This document shows, in pieces, positions 45,531 through 57,034 of a DNA stretch of 64,000 nt. Origin of the DNA: Cladorrhinum sp. PSN259 (Eukaryota; Ascomycota; Sordariomycetes; Sordariales; Podosporaceae); NCBI GenBank assembly GCA_033725935.1, contig MU867061.1:1178001-1242000 (forward strand), in the 5' to 3' direction. The notes under the pieces were generated by a model that worked only from the letters and a program-made list of their open reading frames with translations, ran no database searches and was not told the DNA's origin. Within the stretch, counting starts at the first letter, position 1. Every line of letters starts with the position of its first letter. The translations under genes and the position numbers were made by a program.

Positions 45531-46648
45531 ATGAAATTCCCAACACTCGCTACCCTCTCCCTGGCCGCCTGCGCCGTTAACGCAGCTCCCCACCACACTC
45601 AGCACCTTTCCAAGCCTGCGGCCAAGAGACAGGCCGCCCAGGCCGATACAGCACTCACTGGGAAGACGGTGCTGGCCTACTACGGCCAAACAGACGCGAG
45701 CAAGGTCAAAGCCCCGACGCTTTCCGAGGTCTGCGACAATGCCAGCTTCGACATGGTCGTCCTGTCCTTCATCACCAGCTTGAACCCCCCAAAACTCAAC
45801 ATGGGCAAGGACACGGGCGCCGCGAGCGCGGCTCAACAGGCAAAGACCGGGTTTGAGCTCTTTGACGGCACCGTGGCGCCCGAGGGCGGCGTGAGTATCG
45901 CCGGCCAGATTGCCGGATGCCAGTCCAAGGGCAAGAAGGTCTTGATTTCCTTTGGCGGCGACTCGAGGTTCTCGAATGCCACTTTTAGCGGTGCCGACGA
46001 GGCCAAGACCGCGGCTGATTCTCTCTGGTATGTTACATGCAGCAGCAAAACATCACAACTAACATTGTAATTGTTAATTATATTTCTGTCAACAGGAACC
46101 TCTTCCTGGGCGGCAAGGACGCAGAAGACATCAGACCCTTCGGTGCCGGCGTCGTCCTGGACGGCCTCGACCTCGACAACGAATCAGGCAACGGCAAGTT
46201 CTACAAGGAGTTCGTGACCGAGGTGAGGGCCAAGATGGACTCCGACACCAGCGGCAAAAAGTACCTCATCGGCGCCGCCCCCATGTGCGCCGTCGTCAAG
46301 GAGACAGAGTCCTCCATCCCGGACAGCGTCCTGCCTATGCTTGACTTTCTGAATGTGCAGTTCTACAACAACCAGGCCGAGGGCATCAGCGGCAAGGACT
46401 TTGAGGCCAACATCAAGGCGTGGGCCGCCAAGTTCGCGGCTGCCAAGCCTAGCCCGAAGCTGATGCTCGGTGTCCCCGGCGGCGAGTTCGCTGCCGGGGA
46501 CAGCATCCAGACCGCTGATGAGATCAAGAAGACGATTGAGCGGGTCAAGGGTATGAACATTGCTGGGTTCGGCGGCGTCGGTATTTGGGACGCGGGATAT
46601 GCGTTGGCTAACAATGGGTTCGCCGAGGCTGTCAAGGGATCTCTGTAG
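45531..46648 (+). CDS. secreted GH18 chitinase
   Basis: Two exons, 45,531-46,027 and 46,096-46,648, joined over a 68-nt intron (GTATGT...CAACAG), give 349 residues. A signal peptide (cleavage near VNA, residue 18) is followed by a short stretch ending in a KR site (residues 32-33), suggesting Kex2 processing. The GH18 barrel begins VLAYYGQ. The SxGG strand is LISFGGD at 139-144. The catalytic DxxDxDxE is intact as Asp188, Asp191, Asp193 and Glu195. The short barrel without insertion domain or chitin-binding module fits the class III/subgroup B chitinases of fungi. It probably hydrolyses chitin in the environment or wall. Confidence 0.93.
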
Positions 46649-47116
46649 AGCGGTTGCAAGGGTGTTTGGATCTAAATTCTATCAATAATAGGCTTGCGCT
46701 GATAAAATATGAGATATCTTCTGCGCTGAATCCAAATACTGCTATACTAGCTTCTGATGGCTTGATATCTGTGCATGGCCACTAATTACATGCTTACCTC
46801 CCTTGGTACTTGGGCAGCTTCCACGGCAGGGCTGAGGTAGTACAACCTCAGCTGGATGTCATGATGAAGCCAGCGCTGTTGGTCGGAACAACCCGGCAGT
46901 CTCAAACTGCCTGGCATTACTGCCTGGCATTACTGCGGCGCTCGCCACGATTGATAAGCTGAGAAGGGTTCCGATCGTGCTTCTTGAGAAAACAAACTGA
47001 TATTCAAGATGCCGTGTAACATACCCGTGACGCCACAATGTTACCCCAAAGATCCGATAACCCACCATCTAGTATCCCGAATTGGAAAACAGAAAAGAAA
47101 ATAACAAAAAAAGTAC
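46649..47116. other. convergent intergenic region
   Basis: 3' flanks of the chitinase gene and the DUF924 gene. A perfect 17-base tandem duplication, TGCCTGGCATTACTGCC-type, lies near 46,908-46,937. No gene. Confidence 0.5.
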
Positions 47117-48154
47117 TCAAGAAAAAGCTCCCAAACCGTGAACGGTAAGCGAATCTCTCCCCAGAGGCGTCCACCTCCCCAACTTCACATCCTCCTTGAC
47201 CCTCCGAGCCACATCCTCATCCGCCACGCCGAAATGGTGCACCGCTTTCACCCACTCCTCCTCCTCCTCCTCCCCATTCCACTCCCTCCCGCAGATGGCG
47301 TTCAGGTAAGGATACCTCCCGAACCGATCAATGATCGGCTTGTGAATATCCATCAACATGCCCATCCAAAACGTCCACGCTTCTCTCGTTACCCCTCCCC
47401 CCTGCGGTGGACCCCTGACGTACTCCCTCGGGAATCCGTACAAATCACTCAGGACCTCCTTTCTCTGCGCCCTGTAGGGATCAGTCTGCCCGGTGACTTC
47501 CTCCACTTTGGTCCTGGTCTCCTCCGTGAACTTGATGGCGACTTCCTGGTGTTCCAGCCGCTCAGAGTGGACAAACGGGGTGCCGAACCAGAACCTCACC
47601 CCGATCCAGTAGTCCAATTCCGCGCCCAGGTCGTCGTGCCATCTCTCCCACGTGTCCGGTCTCAACCCCCTCGGGAGGCTGTACCACGATTCGGCGACGC
47701 GCTGGGAGAGTTCGCTAAAGTATGCATACGTCCAGCGGTGGTCGATTCCTCTGAAGAGCAGACGGGGGCAGTGGTCCAACAAGAGCAGGAGTCCGAGACA
47801 CTGGATGGGGTATTCCGGGTCCAGCGGGGAAGGGAGGAAAGTCGTGAGGTCGGGCATCTTCTCCAGCCCGATTTTGGAGAGGCTGATGAGCACCGGCCAC
47901 ACCTTTTCCCGAACTAGAGGGCCGAAGGGGTCCGTGAGGAAAATGTCTCGGCCGAAATGGGAGAAGTTGATGGGAAGGGATTCATCGTAGGGTAGGCGAT
48001 CTTTAACGAGGAGAGCGAGGAGATGTGGGGTGAGAACGTCGGCTAGGTGCCACTCGTACGCGTTCGGGGGTCCGCCGCCCATTGTTACCTCTTTTATTAT
48101 TATTCCAAAAAAGGCAAGGAGTGGAGTGCTTGAAAGCAGTGGGGATTGAAACAA
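47117..48154 (-). CDS. DUF924 family protein
   Basis: A single-exon frame of 345 residues; the ATG at 48,082 (MGGGPPNAYEW) gives 321 and is the more likely start because the preceding residues look like leader. The block LGLLLLLDHCPRLLFRGIDHRWTYAYF corresponds to the DUF924 signature in which an acidic/proline motif precedes a tyrosine or alanine-rich helix. Acidic runs (EEEEEEW) near the C-terminus are low complexity. The family is widespread in bacteria and fungi, and its biochemical role is not established. Confidence 0.75.
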   Translation of the reverse strand: MFQSPLLSSTPLLAFFGIIIKEVTMGGGPPNAYEWHLADVLTPHLLALLVKDRLPYDESLPINFSHFGRDIFLTDPFGPLVREKVWPVLISLSKIGLEKMPDLTTFLPSPLDPEYPIQCLGLLLLLDHCPRLLFRGIDHRWTYAYFSELSQRVAESWYSLPRGLRPDTWERWHDDLGAELDYWIGVRFWFGTPFVHSERLEHQEVAIKFTEETRTKVEEVTGQTDPYRAQRKEVLSDLYGFPREYVRGPPQGGGVTREAWTFWMGMLMDIHKPIIDRFGRYPYLNAICGREWNGEEEEEEWVKAVHHFGVADEDVARRVKEDVKLGRWTPLGRDSLTVHGLGAFS

Positions 48155-48293
48155 GAAATATAAAAAAGGAGTTATGAGGTGCTAAGGTAGGTACACGGGA
48201 AGGACGGGACGTGGCGGCGTGCAAGCCCCTCTTTTTTTTTTCGGGCACTGGGAGAACTCTATTTCGATATTTCTCATTGGTTTGAAAAGATAC

Positions 48294-49217
48294 CTAATCG
48301 GTAAGGAATTCCCCGACAACCCGCATAAAACGCTCACGTTCCTCAAAGTGCGCCAGGTGGCTCGAGTTCTCCATAATCACCCACTTCACCTTGGGAATAT
48401 GTTTGGACCACGGCTCCATCGAAATCTCGGTCACCTCGTCGTACCGCCCGCTGATGACCAATGTCTCAACCTCAATCTTCTGCGCATCCTGCCACCCTTC
48501 CCACTCCTTTAGCGAACCCGTGATGATGAATTCCGAAGGTCCCTGCATGGTCCAATACGCCGTCGGGTCCTCCTTGATGTTTTTGAACGAAGCTTGAACT
48601 TCATCCGGAACTGGATCTAGTCGGCACATATGGTGTGCGTAAAACACTGCTTGAGCTTTCTCAAATTCTTCGCTTTCGTAGTCTCCGCGGCGGTCACAGT
48701 CCTCCAGTGTTTTACTGACATCCGGAGGAAGCCCGGCAAGTATACCCTTGCAACCCTCAACATACAGCGGAATGCTCGCCGGTCCGCTGTGGTTGATGAC
48801 CTTGAGTAGTCCCTTCGGACGCCGCGAGGCATAATCACAGGCCAGAATCCCGCCCCAGCTCTGGCCCAGGAGGTAAAACCCCTTCTCACGGAGTTGGAAA
48901 TGGTCAATCAGGTTGTCCAACTCCTTGACGAAGAGGTCAAACGTCCAGAACTCGACGTCGCCCATTCTTTCTTTGAAGCGGGTAGAATGGCCGGCCCCAA
49001 TCTGGTCGTAAAAGATGAGCGGGATGCCGTGCTTTTGATGGATATCGATGAGGGGCAATAGGTAGTCGTGTCCCGCTCCTGGTCCGCCATGAAGTAGGAT
49101 TAACGGGGGAGAGGTCGAGTCCAGGTTGCCGACAATTTTATACCATGTTTTGCAGGGCTTTCCGGCGCCGGGCGCGTCAAAGTCGACTTCTCCTTCGGTG
49201 ATTGTGAGGGATGACAT
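48294..49217 (-). CDS. proline iminopeptidase-like alpha/beta hydrolase (S33)
   Basis: A single-exon protein of 307 residues. HGGPGAGHDY (43-52) forms the oxyanion loop characteristic of proline iminopeptidases. The nucleophile elbow is GQSWGG with Ser120. Asp260 (SGRYDEV) and His287 (SSHLAHFEE) complete the triad. The cap between about 145 and 220 is helical. The absence of a signal peptide suggests cytosolic location. Members remove N-terminal proline from peptides, but in fungi many relatives are uncharacterised hydrolases with other small amide or ester substrates, so substrate is open. Confidence 0.9.
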   Translation of the reverse strand: MSSLTITEGEVDFDAPGAGKPCKTWYKIVGNLDSTSPPLILLHGGPGAGHDYLLPLIDIHQKHGIPLIFYDQIGAGHSTRFKERMGDVEFWTFDLFVKELDNLIDHFQLREKGFYLLGQSWGGILACDYASRRPKGLLKVINHSGPASIPLYVEGCKGILAGLPPDVSKTLEDCDRRGDYESEEFEKAQAVFYAHHMCRLDPVPDEVQASFKNIKEDPTAYWTMQGPSEFIITGSLKEWEGWQDAQKIEVETLVISGRYDEVTEISMEPWSKHIPKVKWVIMENSSHLAHFEERERFMRVVGEFLTD

Positions 49218-50384
49218 GTTGTTTGAGGCCCAAGTTGTGAATAGTTGTGGATTGGGATGCTAAAGCCTCGAAATTTGAAGCGCTGGAAAAACGCAGACAG
49301 ATATGTTTCCTTTGATTCAGTGACCCTACAAATGCATGTCAGCAAGTCTTCGCATTCTCTCGCATTTGACCTGCAGTGTATCGGTGCAACTGCCTGCTGC
49401 AAGACCCCCGCACCTAATAATCTGCATGGCGTTGCGCAAATCGGCGGACGATTGGATTGGAAGAATGTTTTATAAATCTTCTCCACACCGGCAGTTGTCT
49501 TTGGGCTTTTCATCAGGAGCTTTTACCATAATAGGAATCAACCCTCTACGGCTTACTCTGGGCGCCATACCTGCAACCAGAAAGTGTGATACTGATGGGT
49601 GAGATTTTGACCTGCTGACCATACCGAATCCTCCAAAAGGATGGGAGCGTTAGGATTCAAACCCAATGCGGAATGTGGCCAGGAACGGGTGAGACCAGAA
49701 ACCATCCCTCCTCCCGGCTCGACCAGCTTAACTCGGGCTGTCAATTACGGCAGGAACAGCTGATCCAGGCCCAGATACCCGCTCAACGCAAGACAGCTGT
49801 TTCGGCTCGATGGGCCAAAATGGTTGATGTTGATTGGGGAGATTGGGGACCGTGCCTTCCTTGCAGGTTCTAATCAGCACAGCACCTACCTTTGGAGACT
49901 TCCAAAAGCTCTCGGGTGTGCGCTTATCTCATCATTGCGTGGTCACTAGATTGGTGCCATGCTGCACTGGGAGTACGCGCTCAGTTTGCTTCCCGACCCT
50001 GCCACACCACCAGCGGGGTTGGACTCAGCGGGTGTGCCTAAGGCTTTCTAGTTCCTCTGTCTGGTATCTACATTCAGCTTCAGACGCCAAAGGTTTGGGA
50101 CCGATAAAGCTTTCGTTGCAGATGACGAGCAATTTCACCAACTTTGGCGCTGCGCTTCCAGATTCCACCTAGCTCCGAGACATGATTAGTGATAACCCTC
50201 CGTTGAAGCATGTGCTAGGTATCTACTTCACCGACACCCTTGAGATTTATCTCACTTCCCCTGACTAACTACTCTATGCTTATTATCTCATCGTCCATCC
50301 TTTCAAGGTGCCCCTTCACCAGCGCTTGAGTGACGATCTGAATCATGGTGCCTATCAAGATCATCCGGTAGACTCACGAAAGCA
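49218..50384. other. gene-free stretch
   Basis: Over 1.1 kb without a supported gene. A B-box-like sequence near 49,650 on the minus strand was considered for a tRNA and rejected. Confidence 0.5.
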
Positions 50385-50765
50385 TCTTTGGTAGCCCCAA
50401 CACACAACTGATGCTTGATACCAGGAGTACATTGAGTTGATGGCCTCCGAAAGTTAGGCGCTGCTCGTTTTATCGACCCAACAGGTATCGACCCATATGT
50501 AGCGGAACCCTTGGCTGCGAGCAAGCTCGACGCTCCTTCGCAGTTTGAAAATCCTTGTTTTGGCAAACACTGATGAATGTGTTGTTTTCGTGGACATGGA
50601 GTCTCCCGGGGTGGTCGATCAACTAGTGTTTGGCTCTAATCCCTGGAGATCCTGCAGAAGCACCTCTCCTTCGCCCCAGGTGTGGGAGAGAATGGCATAA
50701 CGAGGTATGTCGGTTCCGTAAACTTCAATAAGATGAATCCGCTGGCCTGTACTAAGAAGTCTCAT
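50385..50765 (-). pseudogene. HET (heterokaryon incompatibility) domain pseudogene
   Basis: The minus strand starts with MRLLSTGQRI and the hallmark IPRYAILSHTWGEGEV of HET domains, then stops at 50,619. In another frame downstream the next HET blocks appear: FRYIWVDTCWVDKTSSA, a stop codon (TAA at 50,456-50,454), then LSEAINSMYSWYQASVVC. The second cysteine of the usual DTCCID is Trp here. The middle part and everything after this is missing. HET domains mediate vegetative incompatibility; this copy cannot encode one. It lies head to head with, and 300 bases from, the NACHT-ankyrin gene. Confidence 0.85.
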
Positions 50766-51071
50766 ATTGGGGTATATATTGAGGATAACAATGAAGAGGA
50801 ACGTGCTCGTAGCCAAGAGCTGAGCTGATACCGAAACGCTCAAGACCCCCTGAAGCATTGGGCTGACCCCGCACGATGCGCCGCCCTCGCTCTCGCTCGT
50901 TACTACCAGCCAATCACCATATCGGGCACGATGGTGACACAGCCCCTTTTTGGTATAGCCCTCGTCGAAATACTCATTGGGTAAAATATTGTGCCCAATG
51001 TAAGGAGGCACCACATGAACCTGTGAGGCTTTTACTTTTTACCCTCTTACAGCAAACAACACATTCCCTCG
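50766..51071. promoter_or_regulatory. short divergent region between HET pseudogene and NLR gene
   Basis: 306 bases holding the NLR promoter and the former HET promoter. No separate gene. Confidence 0.5.
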
Positions 51072-54000
51072 ATGGATGCGGTGACTACAATTGGCCTTGC
51101 GGCCTCACTGGTACAACTGATCGACGCAGTGACAAAAGCCCTCTCCTTTCTCAACGACATCCGAAATGCACCCAAGGAGCGTGCAGAATTGGCACAGGAG
51201 CTTGCGGGGCTGCTTGGGCTCCTGATGAGCTTACGGTTCCGGGTGGATGATTGCAAACCAAAGAGCACCTGGTTTGCTGCCGTCAGGTTTTTGGGAGTCC
51301 CAAATGGACCGGTTGATCAACTCCAGGAAGCCATCGGAGACATTGCCGCTAAAGTCACTGGCCCCAAGAACCAAGGGAGCCTGAAGAGTGCGATCAAATG
51401 GCCGTTTCAGAAAAAGGATGCCCAGAGATTGCTTGCCAAGGTTGAGAGGATGAAGTCACTTATAAATCTTGCGTTTCAAGAAGATCTCTCGTAAGTCACA
51501 GAATTCCCTCAGTTTAGTAACTCGATGGATGTTGACTTTGCTTTATTTTCCCAGCAAGCTGGTCCTTTCTATCAAAGCCGACCTTCAAATGCTGGCACAG
51601 CTGGATACCAGCTTGGAAAGTCTCAATGAGAAGATTGAAGAACTTGGTAATTCATAGCCGCCATTTTCCCTTGACACCCACCTGCCTGAATATTGACTCT
51701 GTGGACAGTCGCAAGGTCCAAAGAGGATCAGGAGAGACTCGAAAAGGAGAGAGCAGAAGTCATCAACTGGATCTCGCCTCTAAACTTCAATCCGACTCAG
51801 AACGAGCTGCTTACAAAGCGAGCACCCAATACGGGAAGCCACTTGCTCAATTCGGAGGTATTTACTGAGTGGCTGGGCAAAAAGGGGCAAACCATTTGGT
51901 GTAACGGCATTCGTAGGTTCTGGCATGGCTCTCGATTAAGGGAGACTGGATGACTGACATGAAAGCAGCTGGGGCGGGGAAAACTGTTTTTGCGTATGTC
52001 ACTTTGTTTCCCTTTTATCTTCTTTCCAGTTTTTTCTGACCTTGCACTTTCCTTCTATTGCAATTACTTTCCTCTCTATTTGTCTTTGAACTCGATACAA
52101 TTACGAACGCAACAAACTGACATGTGCAGGGCAACTGTTGTGGACCACCTTCAGCAGGTGTTCTCCAAGCGGACAGATATCGGCATAGCGGTGGCATACT
52201 GCAACTACAAGGAGACAGATCGTCAGAAGCCTGTCAATCTCCTTGCAGCTATTTGGAGACAAATCATTACTCCCGGTGCGGCACTCTCTAGTGGTATCAA
52301 ACTGACCTACAAGACACACCAGGATCGTGGGACCTCGCTCGAATTGCGCGAAATTTCCAGGGAGCTTCGTGAGGAAGTAAGGGGTCTCGCAAGAGTCTTT
52401 ATCATTATTGATGCTTTGGATGAGTGCCCCGAGGACAATGGGGTTCGGTCGACGTTGCTGGAGCACTTGAACCGCCTGCTCCCCAGGGCAAACATCATGG
52501 TGACATCTCGTCCTTTGGACGACATCAAAGCTCGCTTTCAGCAAAGTCAAAAACTCAAGATTGATGCCAGTAATGATGATGTGGAGCAGTATATTCGCTA
52601 CAGAATTCTGAAAGAAGGTCGGCTTCGAAGACACGTTGGCCGGGACCCAGCGCTGGAGGATATGATAATTCAAGAGGTTTGCTCGAGAACCCAACATATG
52701 TGAGTATTTTTTCGCGCCACAGAGGACAAGGGCTGGGTAACTGAAAACAGCATCATCAACCACAAACAGGTTCCTGCTAGCTCAGTTGCACATGGATGCT
52801 CTTGCCACCAAGCCTACCAGGAGATCGCTTGAGAACGCCTTGAGAACGCTGCCGAAGGAGCTTGACCAGACATATGAGGAAGCCATGAGGAGAATCGAGA
52901 ATCAGAATGAAGACGACCGTGAGCTGGCCTGGAAGATTCTCAGGTGGATCGCCCTTGCCAACCGACCCCTGAAGAGGTCCGAGATCCAGCACGCGTTAGC
53001 CGTGGTAGCTGGTGATGAGACATTTGACGTCATGAACGTGCCCGACGAAGAGTTGCTTACCTCGGTCTGCGCTGGTCTTGTCAGCATCGATCCTGTCGAT
53101 GACACTGTCAGACCAATTCACTATACGGCTCAGGAGTATTTCGAACGGGTTCTTCGAGCACGCTTCCAAGGCCTTCAGAGCGATGTTACCGGAACGTGCT
53201 TGACCTACATCTCATTTCGGTCTTTCCTGGATCACAACCTAGCAACCGGTACCATCCAGAGCCAATACCCTTTTTACCTCTATGCCGTAACAAACTGGCT
53301 CCGGGATTTCAGGGGGAGCAATGACGTGCCTGAGAAGTGTTTTGATCTTCTCAAGACATTTCTGGCAAATCCACAATACCTCGAGACTGCTATTCGGTTC
53401 CTTAGGTTGAAAGCAGTAAAGTATAGCAAGGATGTCGAGTTTATGCATGGGTGGACAAGTCTTCACGTCGCTGCAAGTCTTGGGATGGACCAAATAGTCG
53501 AAGAACTCCTCGAAGAAGATGGAAGCTGTTTGCTCGCAACCGACAGTCTAGGAGCAACATGTTTGCATATTGCTGTTGCAAGCAATAACATCATAACAGT
53601 CGAACTGATTCTTGAGCACGAGGCCGACATCAACGCCCAGACCGTGGCCGGGAGAACTCCGCTTCATCTGGCTCTGTTGAATGGAAATCGGGATATGACC
53701 GAGTTCCTAATTGAGTCCGGGGCACAGTTGAAGTTGGCAGATTGTATGGGCACTACCGCACTGCACTTCGCATCCTCGGGTGGAGATCTCGACACAATAC
53801 GCCTCATTTTGGCAGAAGGAGCTGAGTTGAACGCTACAACACGGGAAAACCACACCCCCATCTACCGTGCAGTCTTGAGCCAGCGGGAGAAGGCTGTCGA
53901 TCTTCTCATTAGCAGTTTTGCTGATATAAATATCGCCGATAGAGACGACAGATATCGCAAAGACGACCCATCTCGCCTCCGTGACGGACGGACGCCCTTG

Positions 54001-55680
54001 CACCGAGCTGCTGAGACCGGAAACATTACTGTGATCAAGTCGTTAGTGAAGTGTCAGCAGAACCTTGAGATCAAAGACGGAGATGGCTATACACCACTGG
54101 ACTATGCCGTGATGGAAGGCCACTGCCCGGTGGCGGAGCTACTTGTCAAGGCCGGAGCTCTGCTCACCTCGAAGATGCTTCACCGGGCGGTTCGGGACGG
54201 CAATACGGCGTTGGCCAAGATGATCAGCAACCAATTGGAACAAGGAGAGCGAAAGATTGCGGCAGACCAGAATCTGTTGATACCAGCGGTCAAGAAGAAG
54301 AACGAAGACATGCTCCGCATGCTTCTTCAAACCGATTCAGCAGCCCTCCACATTGCAACTGGTGACTCTCACGGGAAGTCAGCACTTCATTGGGCAGTTG
54401 GAAAAGGATTTTACGCGGGGGTAAAGCTCCTTATCGAGGCTGGAGCCGACCCGAATCATCGGGACCACTATCTCGAAACCCCGTTGCATCTCGCTTCTGA
54501 GTGGAATCAGGGACCGATAGCAGAGTTTTTGATTCAAGCTGGAGCGGAAATAAATGCCCAGGATGCCGGTGGCGAGACACCACTTCATCGAGCCGCGGCT
54601 ATGAACCAGAAAGCGGTGCTCAACATTCTCCTCGACAGCTATGGGGTCAACCCCTCGCTGCTGAACAACCAGGGAGAAACGCTGCTTCAAGTCGCAGCAC
54701 GGTTTGGGGCTGCTGGTGTCATTGGAAGCCTTGTATCGGACCGAGTGAACTTGGATGTCAACAGCCGATACGAGGATTCTGCCACACCACTCATCTTGGC
54801 CTCTCAGCTGGGGTATCTTGGCGTAATTAAAGCCCTGTTGGCAAATGGGGCTGATCAAAATGCTACAGATGACCATGGAAACACCGCGCTATTGTTTGCA
54901 GCGCAATCTGGGCATACAAAGGTGGTAGATCTGCTTCTAGAGAAGGGGGCGGACCCGGATCTCAGCGACGCACTAGGCAAGACAGCAATTATGCTCGCAA
55001 TAGCCAGTGAACATTTCGACGTCGCCAGAAGCCTTATAGCAAAGGGAGCTGATCTGAACGCTCAAGACAACCGAGGCCAAACCGCAGTCATTATGGCAGT
55101 CGAGCAGGATTATGATAATATTCTATTGAATTTATTGTCAGCCGGGGCAGATCGAAACACAAAAGATTGCAACGGTGACGCCGCCCTCCATATCGCAGCC
55201 TCGAAAGACAACAGCTATGTCATTACTCTGCTGTTCAGATTCGACCGCGTGCTAAAGACCGACGCCAATTCCCGGGATAAACTCGACAGGACACCGATAT
55301 TCCGTGCCGCCAAGGCGCACCATGTGAGAAGCCTGTTTGTCCTTCTCAAGTGGTATGGCGCAGATCCGAACATTCAGGACCGAGACGGCAACACAGCATT
55401 GCACGTGGCTGCAGAGATAGGCTGCGAGTTTATTTGCGCCACTTTAATTCATCTCGGCGCTGACTCTGAGGTCCTCAACCGGTTCGGAGATAATCCATTG
55501 AAGGCAGCACAGCGGGCGGGCAAGTGTGAGCTTAAGGGCAGACTCGAAGCTCTTCGTTACTGGAACAAGGCTTTTGAGTTCTGCGATCATGATAACCATC
55601 AGTACTACGCTCACCAAGCTCAAATATTCAAGCGGAAGAAACGTGATGCGCTCAAAACCAAGAGATCTGATGATTCTTAA
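51072..55680 (+). CDS. STAND/NLR protein: Helo-like N-terminus, NACHT, ankyrin repeats
   Basis: Six exons give 1406 residues: 51,072-51,490, 51,555-51,646, 51,709-51,912, 51,969-51,993, 52,130-52,699 and 52,770-55,680. The N-terminus (MDAVTTIGLAASLVQLIDAV) is of the Helo-like/fungal STAND N-terminal type, which in relatives oligomerises to damage membranes. The P-loop GIPGAGKT lies at 237-244, completed only by the 25-nt fourth exon. Walker B is FIIIDALDE with Asp341-Glu345. A sensor-like TSRP motif follows. The winged-helix-like region (LAWKILRWIALANRPLKRSEI) precedes HYTAQEYF. About 18-20 ankyrin repeats then run from about 53,450 to 55,520. The frame is intact throughout. Such proteins sense non-self or invaders through the repeats and trigger programmed cell death. 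Confidence 0.92.
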
Positions 55681-57034
55681 CGCAGAATAAATATCTAATG
55701 ATATCCAATAAGAAAAAAAAAACGTCGTCGTCACTGGGAGTTTCAGCGCCCGGGGAAAGTCAGGGTCAGGCTATAAACAAATTTTCTTATTATCAGGGGT
55801 AACAGGTAAAGCCTCCCCCTTGGGGACTTAAATCCGTGGGCGAGAATGACTCTCAAAAATGATGGCAAGAAGTATCAAAATCCCCCCCCCCCCCCCAAAA
55901 AAAAAATAAGCATGGCGGCGTTTTCCCTGACATGATTCTTTTAAATGACATGGCTAAGCAGAAGTGCTCAAGTAAGAGGAACCCTTACTCATTGAAATAC
56001 CTACAGGGAAAGTTTGCCAGCTTAGGGCCAGATACTTTGGCACAGGAACTGTGGCCAGGCAGGCCAAGAAGGGGTTTTTTATTTTTTTATTATTTTTTTA
56101 CCAAATACACCCGCTGTGAAACGCCTCACAATCCACCAGTTCTTTTCCGTCCGTACAAGCCACCAAGTATTAGATTTCACTTAATAGCTTTCAGAAATGA
56201 TAAAACCTTCAAAACGCCCATGCGTGCATCTTCTGATCCGCGCAGCTTCCCAAGAATTCGCGGCATATACAAACACAAACATGGAAGGGTTCCAAATCTC
56301 ATCTTTATCCATTCTATGCATCAAGGACAAAAACAATAACATATTCTAATCATTCACCCATGATCTTTCCCTCTGTCAGAGGTACTCCCTATATTCAATC
56401 AACTGTCGTGATGATCATGCTTGAGCAGAAGGATGAGGAGGATGGTAAGAAAACGTTCTAGTAATAAAAGATTATTTTTCTATTGAAATAAAAATTACAG
56501 TCAACAATACATTTAAGTGACAGGTCAGGTGTATTGAAGTAGCTGAGAGGGTTGTCACGGCATACACGAGTGCCTGGCAGTTTCCTAGCAGAAATCACCA
56601 ATAGATCACGATAGCAGAAGGTGCCGTGATTGTCTCAACGATCCTGATTGGCTTCGTCTCAGCGGTCATGTTGCAGCAGGTTTGCAGCCGCCAACTGCCC
56701 ATCAGGGGGCAGCCAATTGGTTGCCAAGGCAACCTTAAAAGCAATCCCAAAAGCCAGCTAGTGGGGAGAACTCTCCCACATCACATTCAACAACTTTCAA
56801 TACAACTTCTTTGCACCCAATAATTGGGAGGCCGTTTGGCCAATTGCGCCTCAGTGTTACCAGGTCAAGGGGGTTTTTTTTTGTGACGGGCGGCTGCAGG
56901 TTGCAGCCCAAGTGGAAATCCTGCGCCCCGCGGACATTTGCAACCCTGCAACGACTTCTTCCATCATTCATCTGAAAGACAAAGGCGGAATCAGGATATT
57001 CTTTCCGCACGCCTAATACCTCGATCTGTACAAC
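55681..57034. other. gene-free stretch with homopolymer tract
   Basis: No gene supported over 1.35 kb. A run of 15 C followed by 10 A lies at 55,882-55,906. Confidence 0.55.
55882..55906. repeat. C15-A10 homopolymer tract
   Basis: Directly visible; exact length is prone to sequencing error. Confidence 0.85.

Noticed and set aside
49640..49740. Possible tRNA on the minus strand (B-box-like GGTTTGAATCC)
   Set aside because: No A box at the right distance, no complementary acceptor stem and no terminator T-run; a chance B-box match.
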